A stretch of 64,000 bases of DNA from Streptomyces longwoodensis (GCF_001514125.1 NZ_KQ948564.1:1408-65407); one strand, 5' to 3'; positions 16,468-24,373 are shown, counted from the stretch's first letter. Numbers and translations: made by a program. The notes: generated by a model not told the origin, from the letters alone.

Positions 16468-16750
16468 CCCCCACGCACGCCACTACGAGCCCGCGGGCGG
16501 GAACGGCGCCCCCTCCATCCCGGTGCCGGCTGATCCCCCGCCGGAGGAATTGCCTTGACCGTATGCCGCTTTATGAGGTGATCGACTCATGGCTACCGGC
16601 CCTACCCACATGTGGGCGCGCGTCGGCGCAGCGTGCGCGGAGCGGGCCGAAGGCAGGAGCGCAGCGCGCAGCGGAGCCGGGAAGCGCGCCCGGCGGAGCG
16701 GAGCGCAGCCGGGGCTTGATGAGGTAGAGAAACCTGTAACAGCCGGCGCA
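16468..16750. other. non-coding stretch downstream of the GntR gene
   Basis: No supported gene. It holds a perfect 12-bp palindrome CCCACATGTGGG (16605-16616), an ATGAG/CTCAT inverted repeat near 16573-16590, and a run of GCGCAG/GCGGAG motifs with a CCGGG/CCCGG hairpin near 16675-16695 that may end the GntR transcript. Confidence 0.4.
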
Positions 16751-17509
16751 TCACGCGTCGAAGTCGTACTCCAGGACGTACGAAGCTGCGTCAAGCGTCA
16801 TCTCGTTGATCTCGACGGGGCGCCCCTCGTCGGCGAACGCCGTCCGGCAGATGAGGATCACGGGTGTACCCGCTGAGATGCCAAGCTGCTGTGCCTCATC
16901 CCTCGTAGGCATGCGTGAGCGGATCTCCTCGCGGAAGTGCACAGGCTTGTACCCAAGCTCTGCGAGGCGGGCGTACGTTCCACCCGGGCCGGTGTCCTTC
17001 TGTGTGATCGCTGAACCTGCCACGACCGATGTGGGGAGGTAGCTGGTAGCGAACATGACGGGTTTCTCATCCAAGACGAACCGTCGGCGACGCACGCACA
17101 CGGTCTCACCCTGTCCTAGATCCAGGACCCGGTCGACGTGTTCTGGTGCAGCCTCCTCCGACACCGCCACTTGATCGACTGTAAGTGTGCGGGTCTCGAT
17201 GTCCGCTGACCAGATGGATCGACCGCTTCCCCACTGTTCCTGAGAGAGCCGCTGGATGCCTCGGCGCCTCAAGGGTCTAAATGACCGAACGAACACGCCG
17301 GCGCCTTTACGGGACTCGGCTAGACCTTCGTCCTTGAGCACACCCAGAGCCTGGCGGGCCGTCATGCGCGCTACGCCGTGCTCGGCGATGAGGTCGTTCT
17401 CCCCCGGAAGCCGATCACCAGGACCGTACTCGCCCGACTGGATCGCTTCACGTAGAGAGTCCGCGATCCGCTGGTACTTCGGACGACGGTCGTCGCCGGT
17501 GCTGGCCAT
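16751..17509 (-). CDS. GntR family transcriptional repressor, KorSA-like (UTRA domain)
   Basis: The 252-aa protein starts at ATG 17509 with GGAGGGAGGG upstream. Residues 10-75 are the GntR winged helix (YQRIADSLREAIQSGEYGPG, then LPGENDLIAEHG and ARQALGVLKDEGL). Residues 95-245 form a UTRA ligand-sensing domain ending EINEMTLDAASYVLEYDF. In pSAM2 the homologue KorSA represses itself and pra, keeping the element integrated until conjugation. Here the gene is divergent from the Pra-like gene across a spacer with several TCTAGA-centred sites, the expected operator arrangement. The UTRA ligand is unknown. Confidence 0.85.
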   Translation of the reverse strand: MASTGDDRRPKYQRIADSLREAIQSGEYGPGDRLPGENDLIAEHGVARMTARQALGVLKDEGLAESRKGAGVFVRSFRPLRRRGIQRLSQEQWGSGRSIWSADIETRTLTVDQVAVSEEAAPEHVDRVLDLGQGETVCVRRRRFVLDEKPVMFATSYLPTSVVAGSAITQKDTGPGGTYARLAELGYKPVHFREEIRSRMPTRDEAQQLGISAGTPVILICRTAFADEGRPVEINEMTLDAASYVLEYDFDA

Positions 17510-17529
17510 TCCGGAGCCCTCCCTCCTAC

Positions 17530-17669
17530 TTCTCTAGACACCCCACTCTAGGGCAACACGTGTTGCCTCGCCTCCTGCGTGTAGCCCGCATAAGCGCCTC
17601 TCAACATCTCTAGACATCTTGCTTGACATCTCTAGAGACCTACAGTCAAAGTGGAGATGTCTAGAGAGG
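17530..17669. promoter_or_regulatory. divergent promoter region with TCTAGA operators and a 16-bp palindrome
   Basis: Four related sites share a TCTAGA core: 17530-17541, 17606-17617 (ATCTCTAGACAT), 17626-17640 and 17657-17668 (ATGTCTAGAGAG). The second and fourth are inverted copies of each other. Plus-strand promoter boxes overlap them: TTGCTT (17619-17624) with TACAGT (17641-17646) at 16-bp spacing, or TTGACA (17623-17628) with a poorer -10. Bound repressor would thus cover the promoter of the Pra-like gene. Separately, GGCAACACGTGTTGCC (17552-17567) is a perfect 16-bp palindrome closer to the GntR gene and may bind a second protein. Confidence 0.65.
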
Positions 17670-17705
17670 TCACACTGGGTGGCCTCCTGAACGAGGGATG
17701 CGCTC

Positions 17706-18035
17706 ATGCCGTCTTTCAAGATCGACCTTCAGACCGCTGTGGTGTTCGTGGCGACTGCGCCCGTGCCGAAGCTGGCCAACGCCAAGACCGGTGAGCGGGC
17801 AATGGACCGGGAGACCGGTGCGGCCCTGTCGACGGTGGGCCTGCTGGTCTCCGACGAGGGAGAGGGCAACCTCTACCAGGTCACGATCCCCGAGACGGGC
17901 TACCCGGAGGGTCTGGCGCCGGGCATGCCGGTCAAGGTGATCGGCCTGAAGGCGCGGGACTGGGAGAACGAGTTCAACGGCCAGAAGCGGCACGGGATCT
18001 CATTCCGCGCGGTCGCGATCACCCCGGCGGCCTGA
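17706..18035 (+). CDS. Pra-like / SCO3933-family regulatory protein
   Basis: ATG 17706 follows GAGGG. The 109-aa soluble protein (MPSFKIDLQTAVVFVATAPV, then a compact beta-rich middle and KRHGISFRAVAI near the end) resembles the small regulator found at this spot in AICEs. In pSAM2 the equivalent gene, pra, switches on repSA, xis and int and is itself repressed by KorSA. The operator-rich spacer upstream fits that circuit. No helix-turn-helix is obvious, so how it activates is unclear. The family name is from memory. Confidence 0.7.
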   Translation: MPSFKIDLQTAVVFVATAPVPKLANAKTGERAMDRETGAALSTVGLLVSDEGEGNLYQVTIPETGYPEGLAPGMPVKVIGLKARDWENEFNGQKRHGISFRAVAITPAA

Positions 18036-18037
18036 TC

Positions 18038-19378
18038 GTGGCCGACCTGACGATGATGCTGGAGAGCGCGGGCGTCTTAGCGGGTGCCGGCGGTCTTGGC
18101 TACGCCAAGTACCGTGCGCCGCGCGTGTACTGGTCGCTGGTGGGTCTGCCGGTCACCTGGGGGCGGTTCACCCTCTCGTACCGCTCGACCATGGATGTAT
18201 GCGGGCTGACGGTGCAGCCATCGGGTCTGCGGGCGTTCATGACCCGCAACGTGGCCCGCCGCGAGGTGCAGCCGGTCCCTCCGAAGATCCGCCGGGTGCG
18301 GCCGACCGCGACCGGGCTGCGGGTGACCCTGCGTCTGCCGGCCGGACTGGAGCCGGCGGACCTGATGGCCTCCACGGAGCGGCTGCGTCACGCCTGGGGC
18401 GTGCATTCGGTGACCGTGGTGGAGACCAAGCCGGGCTTCGTGGAACTGCGGATGGCCGGGCATGACGTGCTCAAGCGGGTGCGGATGCCGCGTTCGGCCC
18501 GACCGCACGGCCTGGTCGTGCCGGTGGCGCTGCGCCAGGACGGGACCGCGTTCGAGCGGGACTACCGCAAGGCTCCGATGGCGCTGACGCTGGGCGCGAA
18601 CTTCTCGGGCAAGTCCATGCTGCAACGCAACCTGATCAAGGGGCTGGCCACGCTGCCGGTGGCCCTGGTCGGGATCGACTGCAAGCGCGGGGTGGAACAG
18701 TCCGCCTTCGCGCCCCGGCTGTCGGCGCTGGCGACCACCCCGGACGAAGCGGCCGCACTGCTCGGCGCCCTGGTCGGGGAGATGGAAGAGCGCTTCGACC
18801 TGTTGAGCCGGCACGGCGCCTCGGACGTGTGGGAGCTGTCGGAGAAGGTGCGGCCGGTGCCGGTCGTGGTCCTGGTCGATGAGATCGCGGAACTGTTCCT
18901 GATCTCCTCCCGCAAGAACGAAGAGCGCCGGGAGCGGATCGTGACGGCGTTGATCCGGCTGGCGCAGATGGCCCGTGCGGCGGGGATCTACCTGGAGATC
19001 TGCGGGCAGCGCTTCGGCTCCGATCTGGGCAAGGGCGCCACGATGCTCCGCGCGCAGCTCACTGCCCGGATCGTGCACCGCGTCAACGACAAGCAGACCG
19101 CCGAAATGGGCCTGGCCGACGTCGCCCCGGACGCCGTGCAGGTGGCGTGCCTGATCCCGATCGAACGCCCCGGTACGGCGGTTGCGGCGGACACCTCGGG
19201 CGGCTGGTCGAAGATCCGCACCCCGGAGATCTCCAAGAGCGAGGTGGCGGCGGTCTGCCGCGAGTTCGCCCACCTGGTCCCGGACCTGCCGTTCCTGGCC
19301 CCGTTCCGCCCGCCCGTGCCCGTCGAGACGCCGGCGCCCGGCCGGTCCCTGGTCAAGCCCCGACCCGTGACGGAGTGA
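18038..19378 (+). CDS. traSA: TraSA/TraB-type FtsK-SpoIIIE DNA translocase
   Basis: The GTG start at 18038 follows the previous stop by 2 bp. The 446-aa protein has a short N-terminal hydrophobic segment, then the translocase core with Walker A LGANFSGKS (Lys192) and Walker B VVVLVDEIAELF. An arginine-rich helix (KNEERRERIVTALIRLAQMA) follows. It is the single transfer protein of AICEs and Streptomyces plasmids, which moves double-stranded DNA between hyphae through a hexameric ring after binding clt repeats. The membrane and DNA-recognition parts are short, as in TraSA. It is translationally close to the Pra-like gene and followed by the Spd genes. Confidence 0.88.
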   Translation: MADLTMMLESAGVLAGAGGLGYAKYRAPRVYWSLVGLPVTWGRFTLSYRSTMDVCGLTVQPSGLRAFMTRNVARREVQPVPPKIRRVRPTATGLRVTLRLPAGLEPADLMASTERLRHAWGVHSVTVVETKPGFVELRMAGHDVLKRVRMPRSARPHGLVVPVALRQDGTAFERDYRKAPMALTLGANFSGKSMLQRNLIKGLATLPVALVGIDCKRGVEQSAFAPRLSALATTPDEAAALLGALVGEMEERFDLLSRHGASDVWELSEKVRPVPVVVLVDEIAELFLISSRKNEERRERIVTALIRLAQMARAAGIYLEICGQRFGSDLGKGATMLRAQLTARIVHRVNDKQTAEMGLADVAPDAVQVACLIPIERPGTAVAADTSGGWSKIRTPEISKSEVAAVCREFAHLVPDLPFLAPFRPPVPVETPAPGRSLVKPRPVTE

Positions 19379-19383
19379 TCGCC

Positions 19384-19566
19384 ATGGCCACCCGCAAACC
19401 CGCCCGCCGTACGCCCGCGGTCGTGACGTGCCCGGACTGCGACGGCACCGGCGAGACCACCGAAACCGTCCGCGTCGGCGCCCGCAAGGGCCGCGCCACC
19501 GACCACCGGCAGGCGGCCGTGTGCCTGACCTGCCTGGGCTCCGGAGAACAGCCGCAAGGGGGATGA
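19384..19566 (+). CDS. small CxxC zinc-finger protein of the spread cluster
   Basis: The 60-aa protein starts at ATG 19384, 5 bp after the translocase stop. Two CxxCxGxG motifs of the DnaJ zinc-finger kind are visible (CPDCDGTGETT and CLTCLGSGEQ), separated by a basic linker. Such small zinc proteins recur in AICE spread operons without known function. Its 3' end is part of an 88-bp duplicated segment, but this copy remains intact because the duplication is in tandem and the stop (19564-19566) lies in the first copy. Confidence 0.68.
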   Translation: MATRKPARRTPAVVTCPDCDGTGETTETVRVGARKGRATDHRQAAVCLTCLGSGEQPQGG

Positions 19567-19685
19567 CGACATGTCCCGCTCGATCCGCCCCGATGCCCAG
19601 GCGGCCGTGTGCCTGACCTGCCTGGGCTCCGGAGAACAGCCGCAAGGGGGATGACGACATGTCCCGCTCGATCCGCCCCGATGCC
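19510..19685. repeat. 88-bp perfect tandem duplication across a gene boundary
   Basis: Bases 19510-19597 are repeated without change at 19598-19685. Each copy holds the last 57 bases of the zinc-finger gene, its stop, the ribosome site AAGGGGG and the first nine codons of the next gene. As 88 is not a multiple of three, the copies differ in frame. Both genes stay whole, the first ending in copy one and the second starting in copy two. Perfect identity implies a recent event, or an assembly error. Confidence 0.93.
19571..19654 (+). other. chimeric 27-aa ORF created by the duplication
   Basis: The copy-one start ATG 19571, with its own AAGGGGG ribosome site, reads nine codons of the DUF2637 gene (MSRSIRPDA). 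It then runs into the duplicated zinc-finger tail (QAAVCLTCLGSGEQPQGG) and stops at 19652-19654, five bases before the true ATG at 19659. It is a by-product of the duplication and probably only affects translation of the downstream gene by coupling. Confidence 0.55.
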
Positions 19686-20324
19686 GTCCTGATCCAAGCC
19701 GTCATCGCCGGCGCCCTGTCCTTCGCCCACCTGCACGACCTGGCCGAAGCCACCGGACAGTCCGGCTGGAAAGCCTGGGCCTACCCGATCTCCGTGGACC
19801 TGCTGCTGGTCGCTGCCTGGCGGCGGCTGCGCACGGCCCGCCGGGACAGCTCCGCCTGGACCTGGTTCGTGATCGCCCTGGCCGCATCCCTCGGCGCCAA
19901 CGTCGCCACGGCGGGTCTGCTCGACCTGCACGACGTTCCCGCCTGGCTGCGCATCCTCGTCGCTGGCTGGCCCGCCCTGGCCTTCCTCGGCGGAACCCTC
20001 CTGGTCCACTCACCCACCCAACCCCCCACCCCGGCGCAAGCCGTGGAGCAGGTGCCGGCTGCGGAAGTCGACGTCCACCGTGCTGACGCACCCGAACCGG
20101 CACCCGCCCCACCGACCGCGCCGGAACTCGCCCCGGCGGCCGACCCCACCCCGCCTGCCGCTGCGCCCGTGGTGCCGGCCGCGCTGCTGGACCACGCCCG
20201 CAAGATCGCCGACGCGCACCGGGCCTCGACCGGCACACCAATGCCCGCCGAAGCCTTGACCGCCCGCCTCGGCCTGCCCGCCCCGATGGCCGACGCCATC
20301 ACCACGCAACTCCAACTCGCCTGA
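19659..20324 (+). CDS. DUF2637-type membrane protein (SpdB-like)
   Basis: ATG 19659 lies in the second copy of the 88-bp duplication. The 221-aa product has about four membrane helices in residues 10-125 (LIQAVIAGALSFAHLHDLAE, then ISVDLLLVAAW, WFVIALAASLGANVATAGLL, ILVAGWPALAFLGGTLL). A Pro/Ala linker follows (130-175), then a C-terminal helical domain with HARKIADAHRASTG and LTARLGLP that resembles a small winged helix. This layout is that of DUF2637/SpdB proteins, needed for spread of transferred DNA along the recipient mycelium. The spread role is known for the family, not shown here. Confidence 0.8.
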   Translation: MSRSIRPDAVLIQAVIAGALSFAHLHDLAEATGQSGWKAWAYPISVDLLLVAAWRRLRTARRDSSAWTWFVIALAASLGANVATAGLLDLHDVPAWLRILVAGWPALAFLGGTLLVHSPTQPPTPAQAVEQVPAAEVDVHRADAPEPAPAPPTAPELAPAADPTPPAAAPVVPAALLDHARKIADAHRASTGTPMPAEALTARLGLPAPMADAITTQLQLA

Positions 20325-20341
20325 CAGAGAGGAGTTCCACC

Positions 20342-20530
20342 GTGCCTGTGCACCGACGCTTCCGCGACCGCATCCGCATCGGCCCCGTCGAGGTGGCCAC
20401 CTACCACGACGGCCGTGGCCGCGACCGGCACACCGCCGCCTGCACCGCCCCCGGCTGCGGCTTCTCCAGCGACTACGCCGACCGCTCCGCCGCCGAACTC
20501 GCCGCCCGCACCCACCGCTGCCGGGCCTGA
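20342..20530 (+). CDS. small mobile-element transfer protein
   Basis: GTG 20342 follows GAGAGGAG and encodes 62 aa. The pattern RFRDRIRIGPVEVATYHDGR, then TAACTAPGCGFSSDY and RTHRC, gives two well-spaced cysteines plus a His-x-Cys, compatible with a small metal site. Proteins of this length and pattern occur in nearly all AICE spread operons, usually labelled mobile element transfer protein. It lies 17 bp after the DUF2637 gene and before two membrane proteins, so it is probably part of one operon. Confidence 0.72.
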   Translation: MPVHRRFRDRIRIGPVEVATYHDGRGRDRHTAACTAPGCGFSSDYADRSAAELAARTHRCRA

Positions 20531-20547
20531 CCCGAAAGGGGATCGCC

Positions 20548-20703
20548 ATGGACGTCCCGCTCTGGCTCGCCCTCCTCGCGGTCGGCTGGCTTGGCATCAA
20601 GCTTGTCCGCCCGCCCTGGTGGCTGGTGGCCGTGCTGCTGCTGGGCGGCTACCTCGTCGCCGACAGCTTCCTCGCCCCCGCCCTGGACACCGTCATCAAG
20701 TAG
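20548..20703 (+). CDS. 51-aa membrane protein of the spread operon
   Basis: ATG 20548, after CGAAAGGGG, opens a product that is almost wholly two membrane helices (VPLWLALLAVGWLGIKLV and WWLVAVLLLGGYLVADSFLA) with a short tail ALDTVIK. It is too short for ordinary gene calling. Its spacing (17 bp after the previous stop, 15 bp before the next start) and GC-rich wobble support it. It probably takes part in the Spd membrane complex; no specific role is known. Confidence 0.66.
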   Translation: MDVPLWLALLAVGWLGIKLVRPPWWLVAVLLLGGYLVADSFLAPALDTVIK

Positions 20704-20718
20704 AAGGGACCCGCCCTC

Positions 20719-21036
20719 GTGTTCACCCCCAAGTACCCGCCCCAGGACACCGCCCCGCCCGCCACCGACACCACGCCGACCGTGCACACCCCGGCGCCGA
20801 TCCAGCCGACGCAGATCACGGCCCCGGCCCCGGTCGTGCCGGTCTCCCACCGGCCCACGGTCCAGCTCACCCCGGGCAGTGCGCTCGCCCTCGCTGCCGG
20901 CGGCGGTGCCGTGGTCCTCGTCGTCGGCGCGGTCCTGGTCTCGCTGCTGCTCGCGGTCGCCATCACGGGCGTCTCCGTCGCCGTGGTCGCCGTCGTGCTG
21001 CGCCTGCTCATCAAGGACTTGCACAACCACCGCTGA
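20719..21036 (+). CDS. SpdD-like membrane protein
   Basis: GTG 20719 begins a 105-aa protein. Its N-terminal half is Pro/Thr-rich (residues 1-50, with TPAPIQPTQITAPAPVVPV). Its second half is two membrane helices (LALAAGGGAVVLVVGAVLVS and AVAITGVSVAVVAVVLRLLI) with a basic end KDLHNHR. LTPGSALALAAGGGAVVLV is a signature I associate with SpdD-like proteins of Streptomyces plasmids and AICEs, which assist intramycelial plasmid spread. It is in line with the other spread genes. Confidence 0.75.
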   Translation: MFTPKYPPQDTAPPATDTTPTVHTPAPIQPTQITAPAPVVPVSHRPTVQLTPGSALALAAGGGAVVLVVGAVLVSLLLAVAITGVSVAVVAVVLRLLIKDLHNHR

Positions 21037-21130
21037 AACGGCCCCCGGAGCGGCCTCTACCGCCAAGTTTCGTCCGCTCCGGGCGCCTGCACCCCTCCAG
21101 ATCCAACGGACCCGAAAGGGAAGTCCCATC

Positions 21131-21325
21131 ATGCCTCAGCACACCCCTGCGGGCGCGCGTGTCTGCCCCACCTGCGACGGCTTCCCCGTCGTCGCCATCA
21201 CCACCGGCCTGCGCCGCCCGGACGGCACCCGCGAGACGGTCACCGTCTCCTGCCCCTCCTGCGCCGGACGCGGCTACGCCCCCCTCTGGCTGGTCGCCCC
21301 CGCTCACACGCACGCCGGCACGTGA
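21131..21325 (+). CDS. second small CxxC zinc-finger protein
   Basis: ATG 21131 follows CGAAAGGGAAG. The 64-aa product carries CPTCDGFPVVA and CPSCAGRGYAP, again a pair of DnaJ-like CxxC motifs, related in pattern to the protein at 19384. Its TGA overlaps the GTG of the next gene (GTGA), so the two are coupled. Function unknown; possibly a nucleic-acid or protein-binding helper for replication or spread. Confidence 0.68.
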   Translation: MPQHTPAGARVCPTCDGFPVVAITTGLRRPDGTRETVTVSCPSCAGRGYAPLWLVAPAHTHAGT

Positions 21326-21573
21326 TCGCCGTGGGACTCCTGAACTGGACCTCCGGTCAGCACTTCGACCACGGCGAGAACTGCTCCTGCACCCAGTGCG
21401 GCAAGCCCACCCCGATGCGCTCCCACGCCGGCGAACCCGTCCACAAGGTGTGCGCGGAGGACTGGAACGACCGCAACCCCGGCGCCCCCCGCTACGAGCA
21501 CAACGGCCACGACCTGGGCACCACCCGCTACCACTCCGACCACCCGCGCAAGAAGCGCCGGGACGGTGCCTGA
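21322..21573 (+). CDS. 83-aa Cys/His-rich protein upstream of repSA
   Basis: GTG 21322 overlaps the previous stop by 4 nt; a second GTG at 21331 is an equally plausible start. The protein has CSCTQCGK, then a conserved-looking middle (HKVCAEDWNDRN) and a His-rich end (HNGHDLGTTRYHSDH). The Cys and His spacing suggests a zinc site. The stop overlaps the RepSA start (ATGA), placing it in the same coupled run. No family is recognised. Confidence 0.65.
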   Translation: MIAVGLLNWTSGQHFDHGENCSCTQCGKPTPMRSHAGEPVHKVCAEDWNDRNPGAPRYEHNGHDLGTTRYHSDHPRKKRRDGA

Positions 21574-22967
21574 TGACCACTGCCGCCACTACGGCGGGCC
21601 TGGACCCGGCCACCCTCGCCGACGTGCTGAGGCTGGCCGGGTCAACCGGCCTCGACCGCATCCAAGAGCAGATCCGCCGCACCGGCGGCTGCTCCGACCC
21701 GATCCGCCTGCAAGGCTCCACCGTCATCCGCGACCGCAAGACGGGACACGTCCTGCACTCCTACTCCACCGACACCGAACCGGGCGGAGTCCTGCGGGTG
21801 GCCTGCGGGAACCGCCGCGCGTCCCGCTGCCCGGCCTGCGCCTGGACCTACGCCGGCGACACGTACCACCTCATCCGTGCGGGCCTCGTCGGCGACCCCG
21901 CCAAAGGCACCCCGCCCACGGTCCGTGATCACCCTCGGGTGTTCGCGACCCTCACCGCTCCGTCGTTCGGCCCGGTGCACAACCGTCCCGGCAACCGGCC
22001 GTGCCGCTGTGGGGCCCGCCACGCCGAGGACGCACCGGAGCTGGGCACGCCCCTGGACCCGGGCACCTACGACTACGCGGGCGCGGTGCTGTGGAACAAC
22101 CACGCCTCGGAGCTGTGGCGGTACTTCACGATCTACCTGCGCCGCGAGATCGCCAAGCGCGCGGGGCTCACGCAGAAGGCGGCCCGGGAGGAGTCCCGCG
22201 TCTCCTTCGGCAAGGTCGCGGAGTACCAGAAGCGCGGAGCTGTCCACTTCCACGCCGTGATCCGCTTCGACGGTCCCGAGGGACCCGACGACCCGCCTCC
22301 GACGTGGGCGACCCTCGACCTGCTGACCGACTCGATCCGGGCCGCCGCTGTCCGCGTTGCGGTCGACGTGCCCCCGGCCGGTGACCAGCCTGCCCGGACC
22401 CTGCGCTGGGGAACACAGCTCGACGTCCGCACCATCCGGGCATTCGGCGACGGTGAGGAGATCACCGAACAGGCCGTGGCCTCCTACGTCGCCAAGTACG
22501 CAACCAAGGCGGCCGAGACCACCGGCACCGTCGACCGCCGCATCGGCAACAAGGAAGCCCTGACCCTGCTCGGCATCCCTGAGCACCCGGCGCGGCTCAT
22601 CGCCGCCTGCCTCGACCTGCACCCGCTCTATCCCGACCGCAAGCTGCGCGACTGGGCCCACATGCTCGGCTTCCGCGGCCACTTCTCCACCAAGTCCCGC
22701 CGCTACTCCACCACCCTCGGCGCCCTCCGCCAGACCCGCGCCGACTACCGCGCAGCCCAACAACGCGAAGCCCTCGGCCTACCCGACCCGGACGATTCGG
22801 AGGCAACCACGCTGACCGTCGCCCACTGGGCCTACGCCGGCCACGGCTACACCCCCGGCGAATCCTGGCTCGCCGCGAACGTCCGCCGGGACATCGAGCA
22901 CAACCGCGAGATCTCACGTGAGGCGCTGGCTGAGCTGCGCCAGGAAGGAGAGCACGACCATGAATGA
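21573..22967 (+). CDS. repSA: RepSA-like rolling-circle replication initiator
   Basis: ATG 21573 overlaps the previous stop (ATGA) and gives 464 aa. The HUH nuclease motif is HFHAV with H225 and H227. The tyrosine motif is SYVAKYATK with Y305 and Y309, one of them the likely nicking residue. A Cys-rich part (CPACAW, CRCGARH) suggests zinc binding. RepSA nicks the double-strand origin to start rolling-circle replication of the excised element before transfer. The downstream xis start lies inside its last codons (8-nt overlap), so replication, excision and integration are translated together, as in pSAM2. Confidence 0.86.
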   Translation: MTTAATTAGLDPATLADVLRLAGSTGLDRIQEQIRRTGGCSDPIRLQGSTVIRDRKTGHVLHSYSTDTEPGGVLRVACGNRRASRCPACAWTYAGDTYHLIRAGLVGDPAKGTPPTVRDHPRVFATLTAPSFGPVHNRPGNRPCRCGARHAEDAPELGTPLDPGTYDYAGAVLWNNHASELWRYFTIYLRREIAKRAGLTQKAAREESRVSFGKVAEYQKRGAVHFHAVIRFDGPEGPDDPPPTWATLDLLTDSIRAAAVRVAVDVPPAGDQPARTLRWGTQLDVRTIRAFGDGEEITEQAVASYVAKYATKAAETTGTVDRRIGNKEALTLLGIPEHPARLIAACLDLHPLYPDRKLRDWAHMLGFRGHFSTKSRRYSTTLGALRQTRADYRAAQQREALGLPDPDDSEATTLTVAHWAYAGHGYTPGESWLAANVRRDIEHNREISREALAELRQEGEHDHE

Positions 22968-23169
22968 GCGGTACCTCAGCGTCGAGCAGGTCGCCGAAGT
23001 TCTCGGCACGACGGTGCGCTTCCCCCGGCGGCTGATCGAGGAACGGCGCATCACCTACGTGAAGGTGGGGCGACACGTGCGCATCCCGGAAAGCGCGGTA
23101 CGGGACTTCATCGCCGCCAACACGGTGCAGCCTCGTAGGGGTTCCGCGCTGCGGGGGGTGGCTGCCTGA
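22960..23169 (+). CDS. xis: excisionase (Xis), MerR/HTH_17-type
   Basis: ATG 22960 is preceded by AAGGAG and overlaps the end of repSA. The 69-aa protein is a single DNA-binding domain (YLSVEQVAEVLGTTVRFPRR, then YVKVGRHVRIPESAVRDFI), the usual excisionase winged-helix pattern. It bends att DNA so that the integrase runs in the excision direction. Its stop shares one base with the int start (TGATG), indicating coupled synthesis of the two recombination proteins. Confidence 0.85.
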   Translation: MNERYLSVEQVAEVLGTTVRFPRRLIEERRITYVKVGRHVRIPESAVRDFIAANTVQPRRGSALRGVAA

Positions 23170-24314
23170 TGGCCGGCAAGCGTCGTCAGTTCGGACGGGT
23201 CCGCAAGCTGCCGTCTGGTCGCTACCAGGCGCGGTACGTCGGCCCTGACGGGCTCCTGCGACCGGCCCCCGAGACCTTCCGCACGAAAAAGGACGCGGAC
23301 GCCTGGCTGGCCGACAAGCAGACAGAGTTGCGGCGTGGCGACTGGCGGGACCCCGACGCCGGCAAGGTGCCGTTCGGCGACTACGCGGCTGCCTGGGTCA
23401 AGGAACGGCCGCTGGCGCCCCGGACGGCGGAGCTGTACGCCTCGCTGCTTCGGCTGCATCTGGCGCCCACCTTCGCGGACGTGGCGGTCGCCGACGTGAC
23501 GCCGGCTGCCGTGCGGACCTGGCGCCGTGCCCGGCTGGACGCGGGCGTCGGAGCGTCCACGGTCGCCAAGGCGTACGCCCTGCTGCGCACGATCATGGGA
23601 ACGGCCGTGCAGGACGAGTTGATCCGGCGGAACCCGTGCCAGATCAAGAACGGCGGCACGGTGGTCACCCCGGAGCGTCCCACAGCGACCATCCCGGAGG
23701 CGTTCGCGATCGCCGACAAGATTCAGCCGCGCTACAAGGCGCTCGTCCTCCTGGCCGCGTTCTGCGGGTTGCGCTGGGGTGAGCTGGTCGCGCTGCACCG
23801 GTCGGACGTCGACCTGGACCACGGCATGATCCGGGTGCGCGGCGCGGTGTCCGAACTGACCAGCGGTAAGCGGGTCTACAAGGCCCCCAAGAGCGCGGCC
23901 GGCAAGCGGGTGGTGGCCGTTCCCGCCTCGCTCCTGCCCGTGCTCGACGCGCACATGAAGATCTACGCAGAAGGCGGTGCGGCGGGTCGTGTGTTCGTCG
24001 GAGCCAAGAAGGCCACGCCGCGCCGGAATCACTTCAACCGGCTGTGGCACAGGGCGTGCGCGGCTGCCGGCGTCGAAGGGCTCCGGTTCCATGATCTTCG
24101 GCACACGGGCAACACGCTGGCGTCTCGAACGAACGCCAGTACCAAGGAGCTGATGACGCGTCTCGGGCACAGCACCGCACGGGCGGCATTGATCTACCAA
24201 CACGCCAACTACGACCGGGAACGGGAGATCGCCGACGCGGTGGACGGCTTGATCCTGGAGGCGTTCAAGCGCGGTTCCGGCCGGAAGGGGCACGCGGGGG
24301 ACACGAACGACTGA
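23169..24314 (+). CDS. int: tyrosine-recombinase integrase
   Basis: The 381-aa protein has an N-terminal arm-binding region, a SAM-like core-binding domain (about 60-160) and the catalytic domain. The active residues are visible: R202 in CGLRWGEL, H308-x-x-R311 in FHDLRHTG, H334 in RLGHS and the nucleophile Y343 in IYQHANY. It recombines attP with the tRNA-Gly site. It lies 20 bp from the attR repeat, as is usual, and is cotranscribed with xis and repSA. No disruption is seen. Confidence 0.92.
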   Translation: MAGKRRQFGRVRKLPSGRYQARYVGPDGLLRPAPETFRTKKDADAWLADKQTELRRGDWRDPDAGKVPFGDYAAAWVKERPLAPRTAELYASLLRLHLAPTFADVAVADVTPAAVRTWRRARLDAGVGASTVAKAYALLRTIMGTAVQDELIRRNPCQIKNGGTVVTPERPTATIPEAFAIADKIQPRYKALVLLAAFCGLRWGELVALHRSDVDLDHGMIRVRGAVSELTSGKRVYKAPKSAAGKRVVAVPASLLPVLDAHMKIYAEGGAAGRVFVGAKKATPRRNHFNRLWHRACAAAGVEGLRFHDLRHTGNTLASRTNASTKELMTRLGHSTARAALIYQHANYDREREIADAVDGLILEAFKRGSGRKGHAGDTND

Positions 24315-24334
24315 TCCGGCCCTAGGAACGACAT

Positions 24335-24373
24335 AGGCCCAGGAAGCGGGAAAGCACCCGCTCACCTGGGCCT
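24335..24373 (-). terminator. hairpin downstream of tRNA-Gly
   Basis: AGGCCCAGG pairs with CCTGGGCCT, and inside it AGCGGG pairs with CCCGCT around a short loop, a long near-continuous stem just 3' of the tRNA gene. It is a probable terminator for tRNA-Gly and, being symmetric, may also stop readthrough from int. A second copy lies in attL (15102-15140), so each end of the element is insulated. Confidence 0.75.
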
